A stretch of 64,000 nt of DNA from Gari tellinella (taxonomy: Eukaryota; Mollusca; Bivalvia; Cardiida; Psammobiidae), in the NCBI GenBank assembly GCA_922989275.2, contig OV277859.1, positions 90,640,198-90,704,197 of the forward strand. The letters are read 5' to 3'. How positions within the stretch are numbered: the stretch's first letter is position 1; every line of letters starts with the position of its first letter. A program made the position numbers and the translations under genes. Positions 1-11,456 of the stretch are shown here, in pieces. The notes under the pieces are model-generated. The model had not been told where the DNA came from, made no database searches, and saw only the letters and a program-made list of their open reading frames with translations.

Positions 1-240
1 TTCTCCAGGAAAATAAAATGTGGAAAAGGGGAAATTGATGCAAGAATTATGAACCTTGTGCAAGACATTTCCACTTGCCGATGCTTTCCATAAATGAAAT
101 TTCTCTTAAAAGCTTCAATAAAAGTTGTGAAGTTATAGTGAAAATAAAAGTGTGATCGACAGACAGACAAATTGACAGACAGACAACAGAAAAGTGATCC
201 GTAAGTGTCACCCCTGTCTACAACAGGTGACACAAACAGG
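1..240. repeat. 3' part of a pearl/HINE-type element
   Basis: A GACA-rich tract (about 160-190) is followed by a hairpin at 205-233 (GTGTCACC ... GGTGACAC). Core repeat, then tetranucleotide tract, then hairpin is the order seen in the other pearl-like elements here. The left end lies outside the window. Confidence 0.5.
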
Positions 241-660
241 ACTATAATCTTAACTGCAAACAAGAGCATTTTCCACATGCACACTTAATGCCCCAGATGG
301 AACAGGGAGGGGAATCCCGACTATCCTATGAAAACTGTTTGAGTTAGAGAGCGTAAACTGTCATGGAGCGCCATAAAAGAGCAATTTTGAGGAGTTCAAG
401 GGCCTACATATTTGAATTGGTGCCACTGTTCATTGAACTTGGTCTCCATTTTATGACAACAAACATTTTCAGAATGTTTGGTGAAGATCACGTGAAAAGC
501 AATGAGTTTTTTTGTCGGAATAAAAGCCCTTCTGCGCTTATGTTATATTGTTACAAATAACCGACGTCCGACGTAAAATAAAATTTGTCTATGTCTATAG
601 TTTGTGAAACACAAATGCCTTCAGTCAGCATCATGTTCTGTAATGTAATGCTTATTTGCA
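241..660. other. no recognisable gene
   Basis: Open frames here are short and lack splice signals or family similarity. A fragment resembling family A internal sequence (near 355 and 420) is possible. Nothing else stands out. Confidence 0.4.
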
Positions 661-955
661 AAAGTACTAAGTCAAAAGTCATGACCACATGGTTAAAAAA
701 ACGTATTGGCATTTTGGGAGAAGCCGTAACACAAAAAAGAATGTACATACAAAGTATGGAAGCTCTAAGCCTTCTGGTTCAAATGTTATAAACACTCAAA
801 GATTTTTACAAAAGAAGGTCAAAAGTCAAGGTCACAAAGGCAACAAGAGCACCGCAAGCCGGGCACATTATACGCCTGTCAAATCAATTTTAGAATGTAA
901 TCATACTAAAACCCTATCAAGGTAAAGTGAACAAAAGGGAAAGAACCCTGAAAGT
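661..955. repeat. fragment of the 2373-3440 tandem repeat
   Basis: Contains the same phrases as 2373-3440 (AGGTCAAAAGTCAAGGTCAC, TGTTATAAACA, GATTTTTACAAAAG). It is a diverged, isolated unit of that repeat lying immediately before the 160-bp array. Confidence 0.55.
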
Positions 956-2160
956 TAGGGGTCATATGCTGTCCAAGTTTCAAAAGGATTGGAATAAATT
1001 TGTTTGAGATAGAGAGCGGACAAACAAAAATATGCCAATTTTTGACGATAAAAGGGGCATAACTCTTGAATGTCAGGGGCAATCTTGCTGGTTATCAAAC
1101 TTGACCGAGACATTATGGTCATACACATGCTTACCAAGTTTCAAAAGGATTTATATAAATTTCTTTGAGTTTAAGAGAGCGGACAAACTAAGAAATGCCC
1201 GTTTTTGACAAAATAAGGGGCATAACTCTTGAATGTCTAAGGCAATCTTGCTGGTTATGGAACATAACCGAGACATTATGGTAATATACATGCTGACTAA
1301 GTTTCAAAAGGATTGGAATAAATTTGTTTGATTTAGAGAGCGGACAAACTAAAAAATGCCCTTTTTAGATGAAAAAAGGGGCATAACTCGTGACTTTCTG
1401 TGGCAATCTAGCTGGTTCTGGAACATAACCGAGACATTATGGTCATACACATGCTGACCAAGTTTCAAAAGGATTGGAATAAATTTGTTTGTAAAAGGGC
1501 GGGGACAAACTAAAATATGCCCGTTTTTGACTTAATGGGGCATAACTCTTAAATCTCTAGGGCAATCTTGCTGGTTATTTAACTTGACCCAGACATTATA
1601 ATCATACACATGCTGACCAAGTTTCATAAGGATTGGAATATATTTGTTTGAGTTAGAGAGCGGACAAACTAAAATATGCCCGTTTTTTACTAAAAAAGGG
1701 GCATAACTCTTGAATGTCTATGGCAATCCTGCTGGTTATCGAACTTGACCGAGATATTATGGTCATACACATGTTGATAAAGTTTCAAAAGGATTGAAAT
1801 AAATTTGTTTGAGTTAGAGAGCGGACAAACTAAAATATGCCCGTTTTTGACGAAAAAAGGGGCAAAACTCTTGAATGTCTGGAGCAATCCTGCTGGTTAT
1901 CAAACTTGACCGAGATATTATGGTTATACACATGCTGACCAAGTTTCAAAAGGATTAAAATAAATTTGTTTGAGTTAGAGAGCGGACAAACTAAAATGCC
2001 CGTTTTTGACGGAAAAGGAGCATAACTCTTGAATGTCTGGGTCGATCTTGCTGGTTATCGAACTTGACCGAGATATTATGGCCATACACGTTCTGACCAA
2101 GTTTCAAAAGGATTGGACTAAATTTGTTTGAGTTAGAGAGCGGACATGAAAAAGTTAACA
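956..2160. repeat. tandem array, ~160-bp unit, 7-8 copies
   Basis: The phrase GAGAGCGGACAAACT recurs near 1016, 1179, 1340, 1500, 1660, 1821, 1981 and 2140, a period of 159-163 bp. Each unit also carries GGGGCATAACTC, GCTGGTTAT, GACCGAGA and CAAGTTTCAAAAGGATT. The unit length and the downstream ACGG tract match the core-repeat region of bivalve pearl elements. Copies differ at scattered sites. Confidence 0.9.
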
Positions 2161-2372
2161 GACGGACGTTCTCACAGTTGGACATTTGTTGGGTATTTTT
2201 TTGTTTAAAAATACCCAACAGTACACAAAAATACCCAACAATAACAATAGGGCAATCACGGAATGAATGGAATCTATTGTTCTCCCTACCCAACAAAGGA
2301 CCTTTCGTGCGCTCGGACGGACAGACGGACGGACAGCGCCACGACATAATACGTCCCGTCTGAAGACGGGCG
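2161..2372. mobile_element. 3' module of the pearl-like element (ACGG tract and hairpin)
   Basis: Follows the 160-bp array directly. It holds an ACGG/ACAG tract (about 2313-2336) and a terminal hairpin at 2352-2372 (CGTCCCGTC/GACGGGCG), then TATAAAA. A small palindrome at 2187-2220 (TGTTGGGTATTTT / AAAATACCCAACA) interrupts the module and is probably a separate insertion. Confidence 0.65.
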
Positions 2373-3440
2373 TATAAAAATGACATGATTGGAAAGGTAT
2401 TGACACAGGGAGGACACATGCCAAGCAAAATCGGCCAATGTGCAATAATGCAAGAGTTATAGCCAAGGTTAAGTGTTAAAGTTTGATTAAATAGGTCAAA
2501 GGTCAAGGTCACATTTTGACATAATGAAATGTACATACAACATATGGGAAGGGCTAGGCCTACTGGTTCAAATGTTATAGACATTTAAAGATTTTTACAA
2601 AAGTAGGTAAAATGTCCAGGTCAATGTAAAAAGATCAAAAGGTGTGTATGGTTGGAAAGGTCTTGACAGGAGGAGGTCACATGCCAAGTATAAAGGCCCA
2701 TGTGCAATTATTAAAATGCAAGAGTGATAGCTAGCCAAGGTTAAGGTTTTTGGTTAGAGTTTGTTTAAATAGGTCGAAGGTCAAGGTAAATACCACATGG
2801 TCAAAAACATTGATATGGTTGGAAAGGTCTTGATACAAGAAATAAAGTATACATACCAAATATGAAAGTCCTAGGCCTACTGGTTCAAATTTTATAGACA
2901 TTCAAAGATTTTTACAAAATTAGGTCAAATGTCAAGGTCAAAAAGGTTTGTATGATTGGAAAGGCCTCGACACAGAGAAGACACATGTCAAGTATACATG
3001 CCCATGTGCAATACTACAAGTGTCATAGCCAAGGTTAAGGAATTTAGTTAAAGTTTGATTAAATGGGTCAAATGTCAAGGTCACAAACATTGGTATTGTT
3101 GGAAAGGTCTTGACAAAAGAAGAAATCTACATATACCAAATACGAAAGCCTTAAGCCTACTGTTTCAAATGTTATAGACATTTAAAGATTTTTACAAAAG
3201 TAGGTCAAATGTCAAGATCAAGGTCACAAAGTAAAAAAGTTTTGAATTATTAGAAAGGTCTTGACACAGGGAAGACACATGCCAATAAGTATTAAAGGCA
3301 CATGTGTATTGATGCAAGAGTTATAGCCAAGGTTAATTTGGTTTTTAAACCAGACGGACTGAAAACGTACAGACAGGACAAAAACTATATGCCCCTGAAT
3401 CATAGATTCAATGGCACAACAGCCCAATTGCACATTTCGC
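2373..3440. repeat. tandem array of GGTCAAGGTCA-type units with tail
   Basis: Units share TTGGAAAGGTCTTGACA, ACACATGCCAAG, AGAGTTATAGCCAAGG, GGTCAAAGGTCAAGGTCAC and GATTTTTACAAAAGTAGGTC. They recur about every 200-300 bp, roughly four times. The array ends in a GACGGAC/ACAGACAGG tail (about 3350-3385). No coding capacity. Confidence 0.8.
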
Positions 3441-3489
3441 TCACCTGAGAAAAGCTGACAAAATGGAGATTATAATCACTGGTTACAAT

Positions 3490-3600
3490 TACTTTTGGGA
3501 GCTTAAAGCAAGATGAAAGTAAAGCATAAATCTTCCTAACTGGCTTAATTTGTTCTATTATATATCTTCATCTTGCTTTAACTATTCAGTAGAAAATATA
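3490..3600. repeat. diverged hairpin MITE core
   Basis: GAGCTTAAAGCAAGATGAAAG near 3509 pairs imperfectly with CATCTTGCTTTAA near 3568. It is a decayed copy of the palindromic core seen in families C1 and G. Confidence 0.5.
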
Positions 3601-3707
3601 TAACAAGGGCCACCATGGCCCTAAATCGCTCACCTGGTACACCATGTAAAACATGACTTCAGTGACCTAGATTACGATTGGACATGAACCACAATCACCT
3701 TTAGAGT

Positions 3708-3960
3708 GTTAACCCTTTCCCCAATAGAAGCGACTTTTAGCGTATTTATTTTATTCCTCCGATGAAGAAAATAGTTCCAGTTCATACCCTCATGAACAAT
3801 AACCATTACAAATATTTTATATAGCATAGCAGATTTTAGCTTAAAGTAGGCTGAAAGTGAAGCAGAATGTGCCTTAAGGCACATTCTGCTTTACTTTCAA
3901 CCTGCTTTAAGTGATCACCTGTATTTAATGTTATAAACAGTTCATTGGGTTTATTGGGTT
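3708..3960. mobile_element. family C1 foldback MITE, nested
   Basis: Left end TTAACCCTTTCCCCAATAG sits in the GAGTGTTAAC motif of the host repeat. The perfect-hairpin core AATGTGCCTTAAGGCACATT lies near 3868-3887. The right end is degraded. Confidence 0.7.
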
Positions 3961-4170
3961 TTTTCTATGATTTGACCTAGATTCTGACCAGACACAATCA
4001 ACATTTGATTTTGACCTATAGATTTGATGTAGGCAAACATTCTGGCAATATTTCATATAATATCTAATGAGATGTGAAGCCTCTAGAGTGTTAACAAGGT
4101 TTTTCTTTGATTTGACCTAGTGACCTAGATTTTAATCTGACATGACCAATATTCGATCTTGACATAGATT

Positions 4171-4946
4171 TCTCGCTTTTCAGGGGTGCTAGACCACATT
4201 TTGTTACTATAAATAGCAGTGCGGCAAACCTTGTCTGGTACGGTATCCTTCCGCCCGATTGGCTAAAAGCAAGGGAAAGGGACGTTACTCTTACAGAAAT
4301 TCCCTAACACTTAAATGGACCACAAACTACGTTTATAGAGAGAAATGCAATCGATAATTTTACAGTAGACTCTACAGTTGTTGGCTTTCGACAATTCAAT
4401 GATCCGATGTTTAAACAATAATTCATGTTGTTGTTGTTGATTGTTTCACATGATCGAGTATACGCGTAAGGACACGTAGTCTACGTTCTTATATGACGTC
4501 GTTGACGTCGGTTGTTGTTATGGCTTGAAAGTAGAACGCATATAATGGAAGAAATGGACGTTTTGATAACTTTTACTATTCAAAATCGCTTGGATTCAAT
4601 AAAAACGTTTGTATTTCTGAGTTGTGATCTAAAATGGGACATGTTTTCTTCTTAAAACGTGTGTACAAATAAATGTTAAAGCCAAGCTGAAATAGCGCGA
4701 CTTTTAAACAGCTGTTTGTTTCTATTGGATATGGAATGTGTGATTCGGATAAAAAGTATGTCTTTACAATTCCTTTAAATAACTCGTTTTAACGGTAATT
4801 TTAAGCGAGAAAAATAATCAAGCACGGCTTTTGGTAAAGACGGGGAATTCTATACCCTCGCTAAAGCTCGTTTCCGACTGGGAACAGACAAACCTCGGGT
4901 ATAGAATTCCCCGTCTTTACCAAAAGCCGTGCTTGATTCTATTAAT
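4171..4946. mobile_element. unclassified insertion with a long palindrome
   Basis: Interrupts a family A core repeat: the host text GACATAGAT... resumes as ATCAATTAGGCAAACATT near 4945. Its right part (4817-4940) is a palindrome with ~45-bp nearly identical arms (AATCAAGCACGGC ... GCCGTGCTTGATT) and a ~30-base loop. The left part (4171-4810) is not repeated elsewhere in the window. No coding frame of note. Confidence 0.55.
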
Positions 4947-5718
4947 CAATTAGGCAAACATTCTGACAGTTGCTTTAAAATCCAATGAGATTTGAAGCCT
5001 ATAGAGTGTTATTAAGGTTTTTCTATGATTTGACCTAGTGACCTAGTTTTTGACCGGACAGTCACATAACCCATATTCGATCTTGAGCTACAAGACTACA
5101 AGACATCTTGATCTAGATATCAATGAGCCTGAATGAGGCAAACATTTTGACCAAATTTCATGAAGATAAAATGAGATTTGTAGCCTAAAGAGTGTTTACA
5201 AGGTTTTCTTATATTTTGACCTAGTGACCTAGTTTGGACCCGACATGACCCATATTCGAACTTGACCTAGATATCAATTAGGCAAACATTCTGACCCATA
5301 AGCATTAAAATCCAATGAGATTTGCAGCCTCTAGAGTGTTAAAAGGGTTCTTCTATGATTTGACCTAGTGACCTAGTTTTTGACCGAGCATGACCTATAT
5401 TCGAGGTTGACCTAGATATTAATAAGGCAAACATTTTGATTAAATTTCATTAAGATCCAATAAGAATTGTGGTCTCTAAAGTGTTAACAATATTTTTCTA
5501 TGATTTGACCTAGTGACCTAGTTTTTGAACCGACATGACCCACACTCGTACTTGACCTAGATTTCTTCTGGACAAACATTGTCATCAAGTTTCATGAAGA
5601 TCAGATGAAACTTGTAGCCGCTAGAGTGTTAACGAACCAATTGTGAACGGAGGACGGACGACGGACATCCAGCGATCCAAAAAGCTCACATTGGCACTTC
5701 GTGCCAGGTGAGCTAAAA

Positions 5719-7073
5719 AGACAAATCTTACTAAGTTAGAACTATTAAGTGTGTTCTGAAAGTGAAACTGTTTAACCGTTTGAATAATTCCATGTACATG
5801 GAGATCTATTTATCGTAAGAACACATGAAACATAATCCCTTTGAGCGAAAGCATTCCGGACCGAATCTGACAATAAAACGGTGGTTGTACGAACATAAAC
5901 GAAGGCAAAATAAAACAAACCTCTTTAGATCGTGAATATTTGAAATCATACTAATTCAAACAAAACACCAACAAGATCATAACTTCTCTGATTTAGTTAC
6001 CTTGATATCAAACAAATTTGACATGGGCATTTATTCGGACCAACGTCTATCGTAACCAAACCAGGGACGGTATAAACCCGCTCCCGTTTTATATCTTTTC
6101 GTCTGGTTCTGCGGCGCGGACAAACACAGGATACATGAACTATGTATTGCCTTTTTGACGAGTTTACACTTTGACGAATCGTCCGTAATTCAACCATAGA
6201 TATCTTAAGATATCTATGACATGAACATGAAAGAAACTAATGCAAGCCAACCAACAAAAGATTTTATAGTGTCACTGATATATAGATCTAGTAAAACGAC
6301 TTGTAAATATCGATCAACCTCAGACGCGAATGAAATACTCACCTAAACATATCTTAAAACTTGTGACTAATGTCGGTATTTAACTACTATTTAAAAGCTA
6401 TACATACAGTGCTGTAGCTTATGTTACATGTTAAAAACTGTTGATTTGATATGATTTGATTTGACGTTTAAGCGTTTGACTTAAAAGAGTAAGTGTACTA
6501 GAACAGCTCTTGACAATGGTGAGCAGTTATGCAGCTGCACAGTTAAAATATTTCAACAATGAACACTAGATCTACCATAATTAAACTTCCACCAGAACAG
6601 ATTGTCACAATGTGTGTTGTTAGGCGGGAGTTGTTACATACATAGTTGATTCTGGTAGAAGGTCAGTCCTGTAACACCAGCTCTGGTTCTTCATTATGAT
6701 CTTCTTGGATTAAGAATTTGCTTACATTTGCTAACAATTTGAATCCGTGGCGTCTGATAAGGATTCAAGCCGTTTGTCACGTCATTAAATTTCTTCAAAA
6801 ATGTCCACTTATATGAAAACAGCGGACACCAATTTTAAGCAGGCCATATTGCAGATTTAAAAGGGTTGGACATAATTGTTTCGTTTACTATCAGGAAAGT
6901 TCTTGTAAGGAGAGAGTCGTTGTTGGGATTACCGTTATAGGGAGGGAGCACAGTAGTTACAATGAAAGCTGCAGCTTTACTCAACCCCTTCACTACTAGG
7001 GCACTATCTGATCAGGGTCCAAACTGTATGCAAGTAACCATTGTACATGGAGAAAGTCTAGCAATGATGGGAT
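5719..7073. other. low-repeat sequence
   Basis: Lacks the tandem phrases and MITE cores that fill the surrounding DNA. It may include a minus-strand exon (6001-6197, listed separately). Otherwise nothing identifiable on either strand. Confidence 0.4.
6001..6197 (-). CDS. candidate first exon, function unknown
   Basis: A minus-strand frame starts with ATG at 6197 and stays open to a plausible splice donor, CAAG|GTAACT, at 6001/6000. The peptide is about 65 residues, basic in the middle (RRRTRRKDIKRER) with a cysteine pair near the end (KCPCQIC). It lies in a stretch free of dispersed repeats, which mildly supports a gene. No partner exon below 6000 was found because that area is filled by an A element. 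No domain is recognised. It could be a chance frame; confidence is low. Confidence 0.25.
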
Positions 7074-7270
7074 AAACCCTTTACTCCATAGTCTATTTCG
7101 TTTTGAAGACAGGTGAGCACTTTTAGCAGAATGTGAACAAAGTGCTACTTCCAGCCAACTTTTAGTTATCGCCAGCTAGGATATATTTCTGATTGAGCAT
7201 ATTCATGACTATAAATTTGAACTATTTTCTTCAGTTGAGCCGAGCAGTAAATTCAAGCGCTAAATTGATA
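7074..7270. mobile_element. family C1 MITE, degraded
   Basis: Left end AAACCCTTTACTCCATAG, then TTTTGAAGACAGGTGAGCAC. The right half has ATATTCATGACTATAAAT and ACTATTTTCTTCAGTTGA, as in intact C1 copies. The central hairpin is eroded. Confidence 0.6.
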
Positions 7271-7379
7271 GATGGGTTTGTGATTTAAGGCCCAATGACC
7301 CCAAAGGTCGTTAAGCGCCGATTAAATGAAGAATGAAATCAAATTATTTGTAGTAGCCATAGCATGTAAACATTATTGG

Positions 7380-8236
7380 GATAGGACCTATTCTTGTATA
7401 GTAAAGTAAACCCAGGGCAGATAACAAGAGCTTAAACATTACTGAAATTAAGCCTTTTCTGGCATTTCAAAGTACAATGTACACCAAGGGCAGATAACTC
7501 TTGCCATAATGGGAAGACTTCATTCTATCTATCTATATATACTGCATCACCCTCGTACTGAGTATTACGTGCAGCTTCTGCACGTAGATTTTAACAATAA
7601 TTGCACTCCTTCCAGAACTTATAGCTAGATCTATACACATTGTGTGCAAGTATAATCAAAATCCATTGAAAACTGTAGTTGAAAGAGTGTAAACACGGTT
7701 AGATATGGCATTTTCAACAATTCAAGGGCAGATAACTCTCGACCTATTGGTCCGATTTCAACCATTATCACACTTATTCAAACTCTTATATATAAGTCAT
7801 ATACAATCTGAGCAAGTTTAAAAAAGACTGGATAAAATTGGTGGCCTCTAGAGCGTAAACAACATTAAATATGGCATTTTCAGCAATTCAAAGGTAGATT
7901 ACTCTGGACATGTTCGCCGGCTTTCTACCATAATAGAACTCATCTGAACTCTTATGGTCATATACAATCTGAGCAAGTTTGAGAAAGATTGAATAAAAAT
8001 TGTGGCCTCTAGCGTGTAAACACTGTTAGATATGGCATTTTCAGCAATTCAAAGGTAGATTGATCTAACCATAATCAACTCATTGGAACTCTTATAGTAA
8101 TATACAATCTGAGCAAATTTGAGGATTTGATAAATGTTGTGACCTCTAGAGTGTAAACACTAAAATTGTTGACAACTAACGACAGACATTTAAGGATTGC
8201 AAAAGCTCACCCTGAGCTAGCTCAGGTGAGCTTAAA
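7380..8236. mobile_element. family A element (GGGCAGATAACTC type), 5' end missing
   Basis: About three core units of ~150-155 bp (GGTAGATTACTC, TATACAATCTGAGCAAGTTT, GTGGCCTCTAGAGTGTAAAC). A 3' hairpin at about 8208-8232 (CTCACCCTGAGCTAGCTCAGGTGAG) follows. The canonical AACAAGAG start is not recognisable, so the 5' end is truncated or diverged. Confidence 0.75.
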
Positions 8237-8499
8237 ATAGTTCCAATTAATAGTCATGACTATGTTTGTTTGTTAATGTCTGTTTCTGCCATCTATGGGC
8301 TAATTGGATGCCCCAGAGAGAGGGTAGCGGAACTGAAAACCCAGGTCCAATGCCCTACTCTTATTATCAACAGAGTTCAAGGTTCTTTGAGATACCAAGT
8401 GTAAAGCACTGATACATCGGACTTCGGTAAGGCTCGGTTTATGAAGTCTCATCAAAAGGAATTCATTGAAATTCATGATGCCAGATACCAGTCAAGCTT
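8237..8499. other. no gene seen
   Basis: Mixed sequence between a family A end and a C1 remnant. No open frame with splice signals, no recognisable repeat. Confidence 0.4.
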
Positions 8500-8612
8500 G
8501 GTACCGATAGCTTAAAGGAGGCTGAAAAAAAGCTGCATTCTGCTTTATTTTCTAACCTTCTTTAAGTGGTCATCTATCTTCAAAACTAGAAACAGGTTAT
8601 AGGATAAAGGAT
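8500..8612. mobile_element. family C1 MITE remnant
   Basis: GATAGCTTAAAGGAGGCTGAAA ... CTTCTTTAAGTGGTCATC plus AACTAGAAACAGGTTAT. This is the core and right arm only. Confidence 0.6.
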
Positions 8613-8905
8613 TACATAAAACCAAACAAATAGTTCCAATTTGCATAATTGTTTATATTATTTATTGGACAGTAACAGTAAACAGTAAAGTCTGGAAAAA
8701 GTGTAAGTCATGTTTCATGGCCTACTAAATGCCACATCATCAAATTTGTAAAGTTTTTGTCTTTTATTTAACCCTTCTCCTGCATATCTCATTGTATGCT
8801 GGGTAATATATGGCAGCCATTTTAAAATGTCGTCTGCAGCGGGTATAACTCAAATATTTGCAAAAGATTTTAATAGTTTCTGATAGAATATATATTGACT
8901 AAGCT

Positions 8906-8960
8906 GCAAACAGTTTTGATCTCAGTATGTGGGGCCTGATCTGAGATCAAAACTGTTTGC
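8906..8960. repeat. solitary palindrome (CAAACAGTTTTGATC core)
   Basis: GCAAACAGTTTTGATCTCAG pairs with CTGAGATCAAAACTGTTTGC across a ~15-base loop. Same core type as C2 and C3 but without their TTAA ends. Confidence 0.7.
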
Positions 8961-9356
8961 CTAGAGGTACACTTAAAAGTATGGTATATCCTGCATACAA
9001 AGGGATATATGGACGCTTTCTGAAAAACAATGAAGACCAAGATCACACAGTTCTTGAATGAGCTGTCTGATCAGGGTATGCACCGAGTTCTTATAGGATC
9101 TTTTCAACATCAGTCTGCACTCTTCCCTTAGTAAAAATTTCTTTATTTTTTTAGTCAATGAACTGTAGTACATTTGTAGTTTAGACGATATAATTTCACA
9201 GTTGGCAGCATTATCTATTTAAGTGTTTTGCGAGAGAAAGGTTAATTAATTTTTTTATGGATAAATGAAACAGCCAAATTAAAAGTTCATCACATAAAAT
9301 AAACAACACTTGATAAATCATCTCTCTCACTGCCTAGTTCTACTTCACAATGTTTA

Positions 9357-9417
9357 CAAACAGTTTTGGATCCAGAACAGATTATTTTGGCTTCTGATCT
9401 GGACCCAAACTGTTTGG
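9357..9417. repeat. solitary palindrome (CAAACAGTTTTGGATC core)
   Basis: CAAACAGTTTTGGATCCAGA pairs with TCTGGACCCAAACTGTTTG. Sister of the hairpins at 8906, 16540, 50380 and 53545. Confidence 0.7.
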
Positions 9418-9487
9418 ACATTTGAAAATTTGTCTCCTGTCAAAAAGCCAATGTTTCTGAAAACAAAAAGCAGGTAAGTACAGGTCA

Positions 9488-9932
9488 CTAAAACCTCTCC
9501 ATTACTACCACTAAAAGATGGCCTATTGATTGTACGAAAGACAGATGATATCTTAACCTATTTCACTATAATTAAGCCTCTAATTTATTCCTCCACTGAA
9601 GTAAATAGTTCCACTTTATTTAGTAAAAAAAAAATTTGATAAGAAATATTTTTTATATTCTAACAGATGGAAGCTTAAAGCCGGTTGAAAGTAAAGCAGA
9701 ATGCACCTTAATGCGCATTCTGCTTTACTTTCAACCTGCTTTAAGTGGTCACCTACCTTTAAAACTAATAACAGGCTATGGGGTAATGGGTTAAAGCAAG
9801 GTGAAAGTAAAACAATAAGCTTCTGAATGAGCTTCCTGTTTAGCTTTCACATTGCTTTAAGCAGTCACTTGTCTTAAACACATAATAATTAAAACAATTA
9901 AGAGGTTGTAATAAAGAGGTTTTACTGCATTT
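9488..9932. mobile_element. family G (pogo-like ends) MITE interrupted by C1
   Basis: The left end (CACTAAAACCTCTCCATTAC) and right end (GTAATAAAGAGGTTTTACTG) match the inverted ends of the complete copy at 34914-35119. The G core hairpin (TTAAAGCAAGGTGAAAG ... CTTTCACATTGCTTTAA) is at 9793-9862. A C1 copy (about 9552-9796) splits it at a TTAA. Confidence 0.65.
9552..9796. mobile_element. family C1 MITE, nested in family G
   Basis: Right end CTATGGGGTAATGGGTTAA at 9778-9796. Central hairpin around 9670-9740 (GAATGCACCTTAATGCGCATTC). The left end is a decayed TTAACCTATTTCACTATA. Confidence 0.75.
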
Positions 9933-10396
9933 TGATACAGACAATATCAGACAGTGAAATATTATAAAAATTTGGTAAACTTTCACTTAGGACAACACAT
10001 GCTCATGTTGGTTTGAAAATTCTCTGAATGTTACTTAGGAGAAACAGCAAGTTTGGTGTGATACTTGGCAAATTAAGACACATCCTTAAAACAGTTATCT
10101 CTGAAACTTCAAAATGAAATTTTTTTGTTTCCAATAAAGTTCAATTTGCTGTTTTACAATATATATGTACATGTTTTGCAAAATGTCAACAGGGCAGACC
10201 CTGATCCGAGGACTAGTCACTACTGTTAAACTCTCTGATCTGGATCTGTACTGTCAGCATAGGACAAGTGTACTCTTCACAGGTAAACTGTTGGTAAATG
10301 GTGCATATATACAACATAAGGGGTTAACCCTTTTCCTTCACACAAGTATATTGCATAAGGGTTTGAGGATGCCTCAACCATGCCTTGATAAAAGAC

Positions 10397-10596
10397 TCAA
10401 CCCTTTACTCCATAGCCTTTTTTACAAATTTAATTTATTGCTTCACAGAAGAAAATAGTTCGAGTTTAAACGCTCATGAATTTGTATCATATATTCTAGC
10501 AGATGACTGCTTAATGCAGGCTGAAAGTAAAGCGGAATGTGCTTTAAGTGGTCAACTAAATTCAACACTAGAAACAAGTTATGTGTAATGGGTTAA
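10397..10596. mobile_element. family C1 MITE
   Basis: AACCCTTTACTCCATAGCC on the left; GTGTAATGGGTTAA on the right; AGGCTGAAAGTAAAGCGGAATGTGC inside. One arm of the central hairpin is deleted. Confidence 0.75.
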
Positions 10597-10603
10597 ATGA
10601 GGA

Positions 10604-11030
10604 GTCACATATTGTTTTAGATAGCTTAACTCATTCACCCCTGAAACTTTTAACCCTTAGCCCGCCAAATAAATTGTCGTCTGCTATATTTCTCGTCTGC
10701 TTCAAGTTTCAGTGCTTCAAAGTTGCTCAAAATTGCTGAAAATGTTGTCCGAGTGTCAAACAGCTTGGATCCGGATGAGACGCCGAGTTACTCGGCGTCT
10801 CATCCGGATCCAAGCTGTTTGCATATGGAGCTATAGTCGTGAGTGGCAGGCTAAGGGTTAATGGACAATTTTAATTTCAAAATAAGTCCATTTTAGACTA
10901 TTTAGGGTTGATTTTAACAATATATTTTAAAATGACAAACAGTGTAGACCCTGATCAGAGGGCTCTTTGAGGAGCTGTCTGCATGGGACAATATGACTGT
11001 GTTAAAAATCTTTATAGATATACTGCTTGT
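10604..11030. mobile_element. family C3 MITE interrupted by C2
   Basis: Same order as the C3 copy at 11208: TTCACCCCTGAAACTTTT[C2]AATGGACAATTTTAATTTC, then TAGGGTTGATTTTAAC and a core ACAAACAGTGTAGACCCTGATCAGAGGGCTC. The orientation is opposite to 11208. Confidence 0.65.
10650..10861. mobile_element. family C2 foldback MITE (TTAA site), copy 1
   Basis: Element 10654-10857 is flanked by TTAA on both sides. Ends are CCCTTAGCCCGCCA ... GGCAGGCTAAGGG. A perfect hairpin lies around GACGCCGAGTTACTCGGCGTC. The TTAA duplication and CCC/GGG ends resemble piggyBac MITEs (inference). Nearly identical to the copies at 15931 and 25554. Confidence 0.85.
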
Positions 11031-11049
11031 TAATGACGAGTACACTTGT

Positions 11050-11205
11050 CAACAGGGTTGAATGTATTAACCACTCACTCCATAAATATGCCATTTATAA
11101 TAAAATTTTATTCATTCTGCCTCTAGAATCAATAATTCCACTTTATACAGTCATGAATATGTACGAAAATGTAAGAAATATTTTCCATATATGGAGATTG
11201 AAGCT
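11050..11205. mobile_element. family C1 fragment
   Basis: TTAACCACTCACTCCATAAATATGCC and CAGTCATGAATATGTACG correspond to the right half of C1 in reverse orientation. The core is lost. Confidence 0.5.
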
Positions 11206-11207
11206 TT

Positions 11208-11456
11208 AACCCTTTGAGCCCTAGTCCCGCTTATAGGCGTCCTTTACAAACAGTGTACATGTGAACAGTACACTTGTCCTGTGCAAACAGTGAAGACCCA
11301 GATCAGAGGGCTCCGAAAGGAGCCCTCCTATCAGGGTCTTCACTGTTTGTCATAATGCCAAACATTGACAAAAACAACCCTTAAAAGTCAGAAATGGACT
11401 AGACTAAAATGGAAACTGGAATTGTCCATTTAAAGTTTCAGGGAAGAAAGAGTTCA
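11208..11456. mobile_element. family C3 foldback MITE
   Basis: Starts TTAACCCTTTGAGCCCTAGT. The core palindrome is at about 11277-11350 (CAAACAGTGAAGACC/GGTCTTCACTGTTTG) around GGCTCCGAAAGGAGCC. It closes with GTTTCAGGGAAGAAAGAGTT. About 95% alike to 58056-58306 by eye. Confidence 0.8.

Larger units (their letters stand above)
3603..5718. mobile_element. family A (pearl/HINE) element with two insertions
   Basis: Begins AACAAGGGCC-ACCAT-GGCCC and CGCTCACCTGG; ends GGCACTTCGTGCCAGGTGAGCTAAAA. The core is ~150-bp tandem units containing GATTTGACCTAGTGACCTAG, ATATCAATTAGGCAAACATT and GTAGCCTCTAGAGTGTTAAC, then an ACGGACGACGGAC tract. Interrupted by a C1 MITE (about 3708-3960) and a larger unclassified insertion (about 4171-4946). 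No transposase, so non-autonomous. Confidence 0.8.

Noticed and set aside
1991..2584. Minus-strand frame of 197 codons across 160-bp repeats
   Set aside because: Composed of tandem repeat units and the ACGG tail. No domain, and the frame reflects repeat periodicity.
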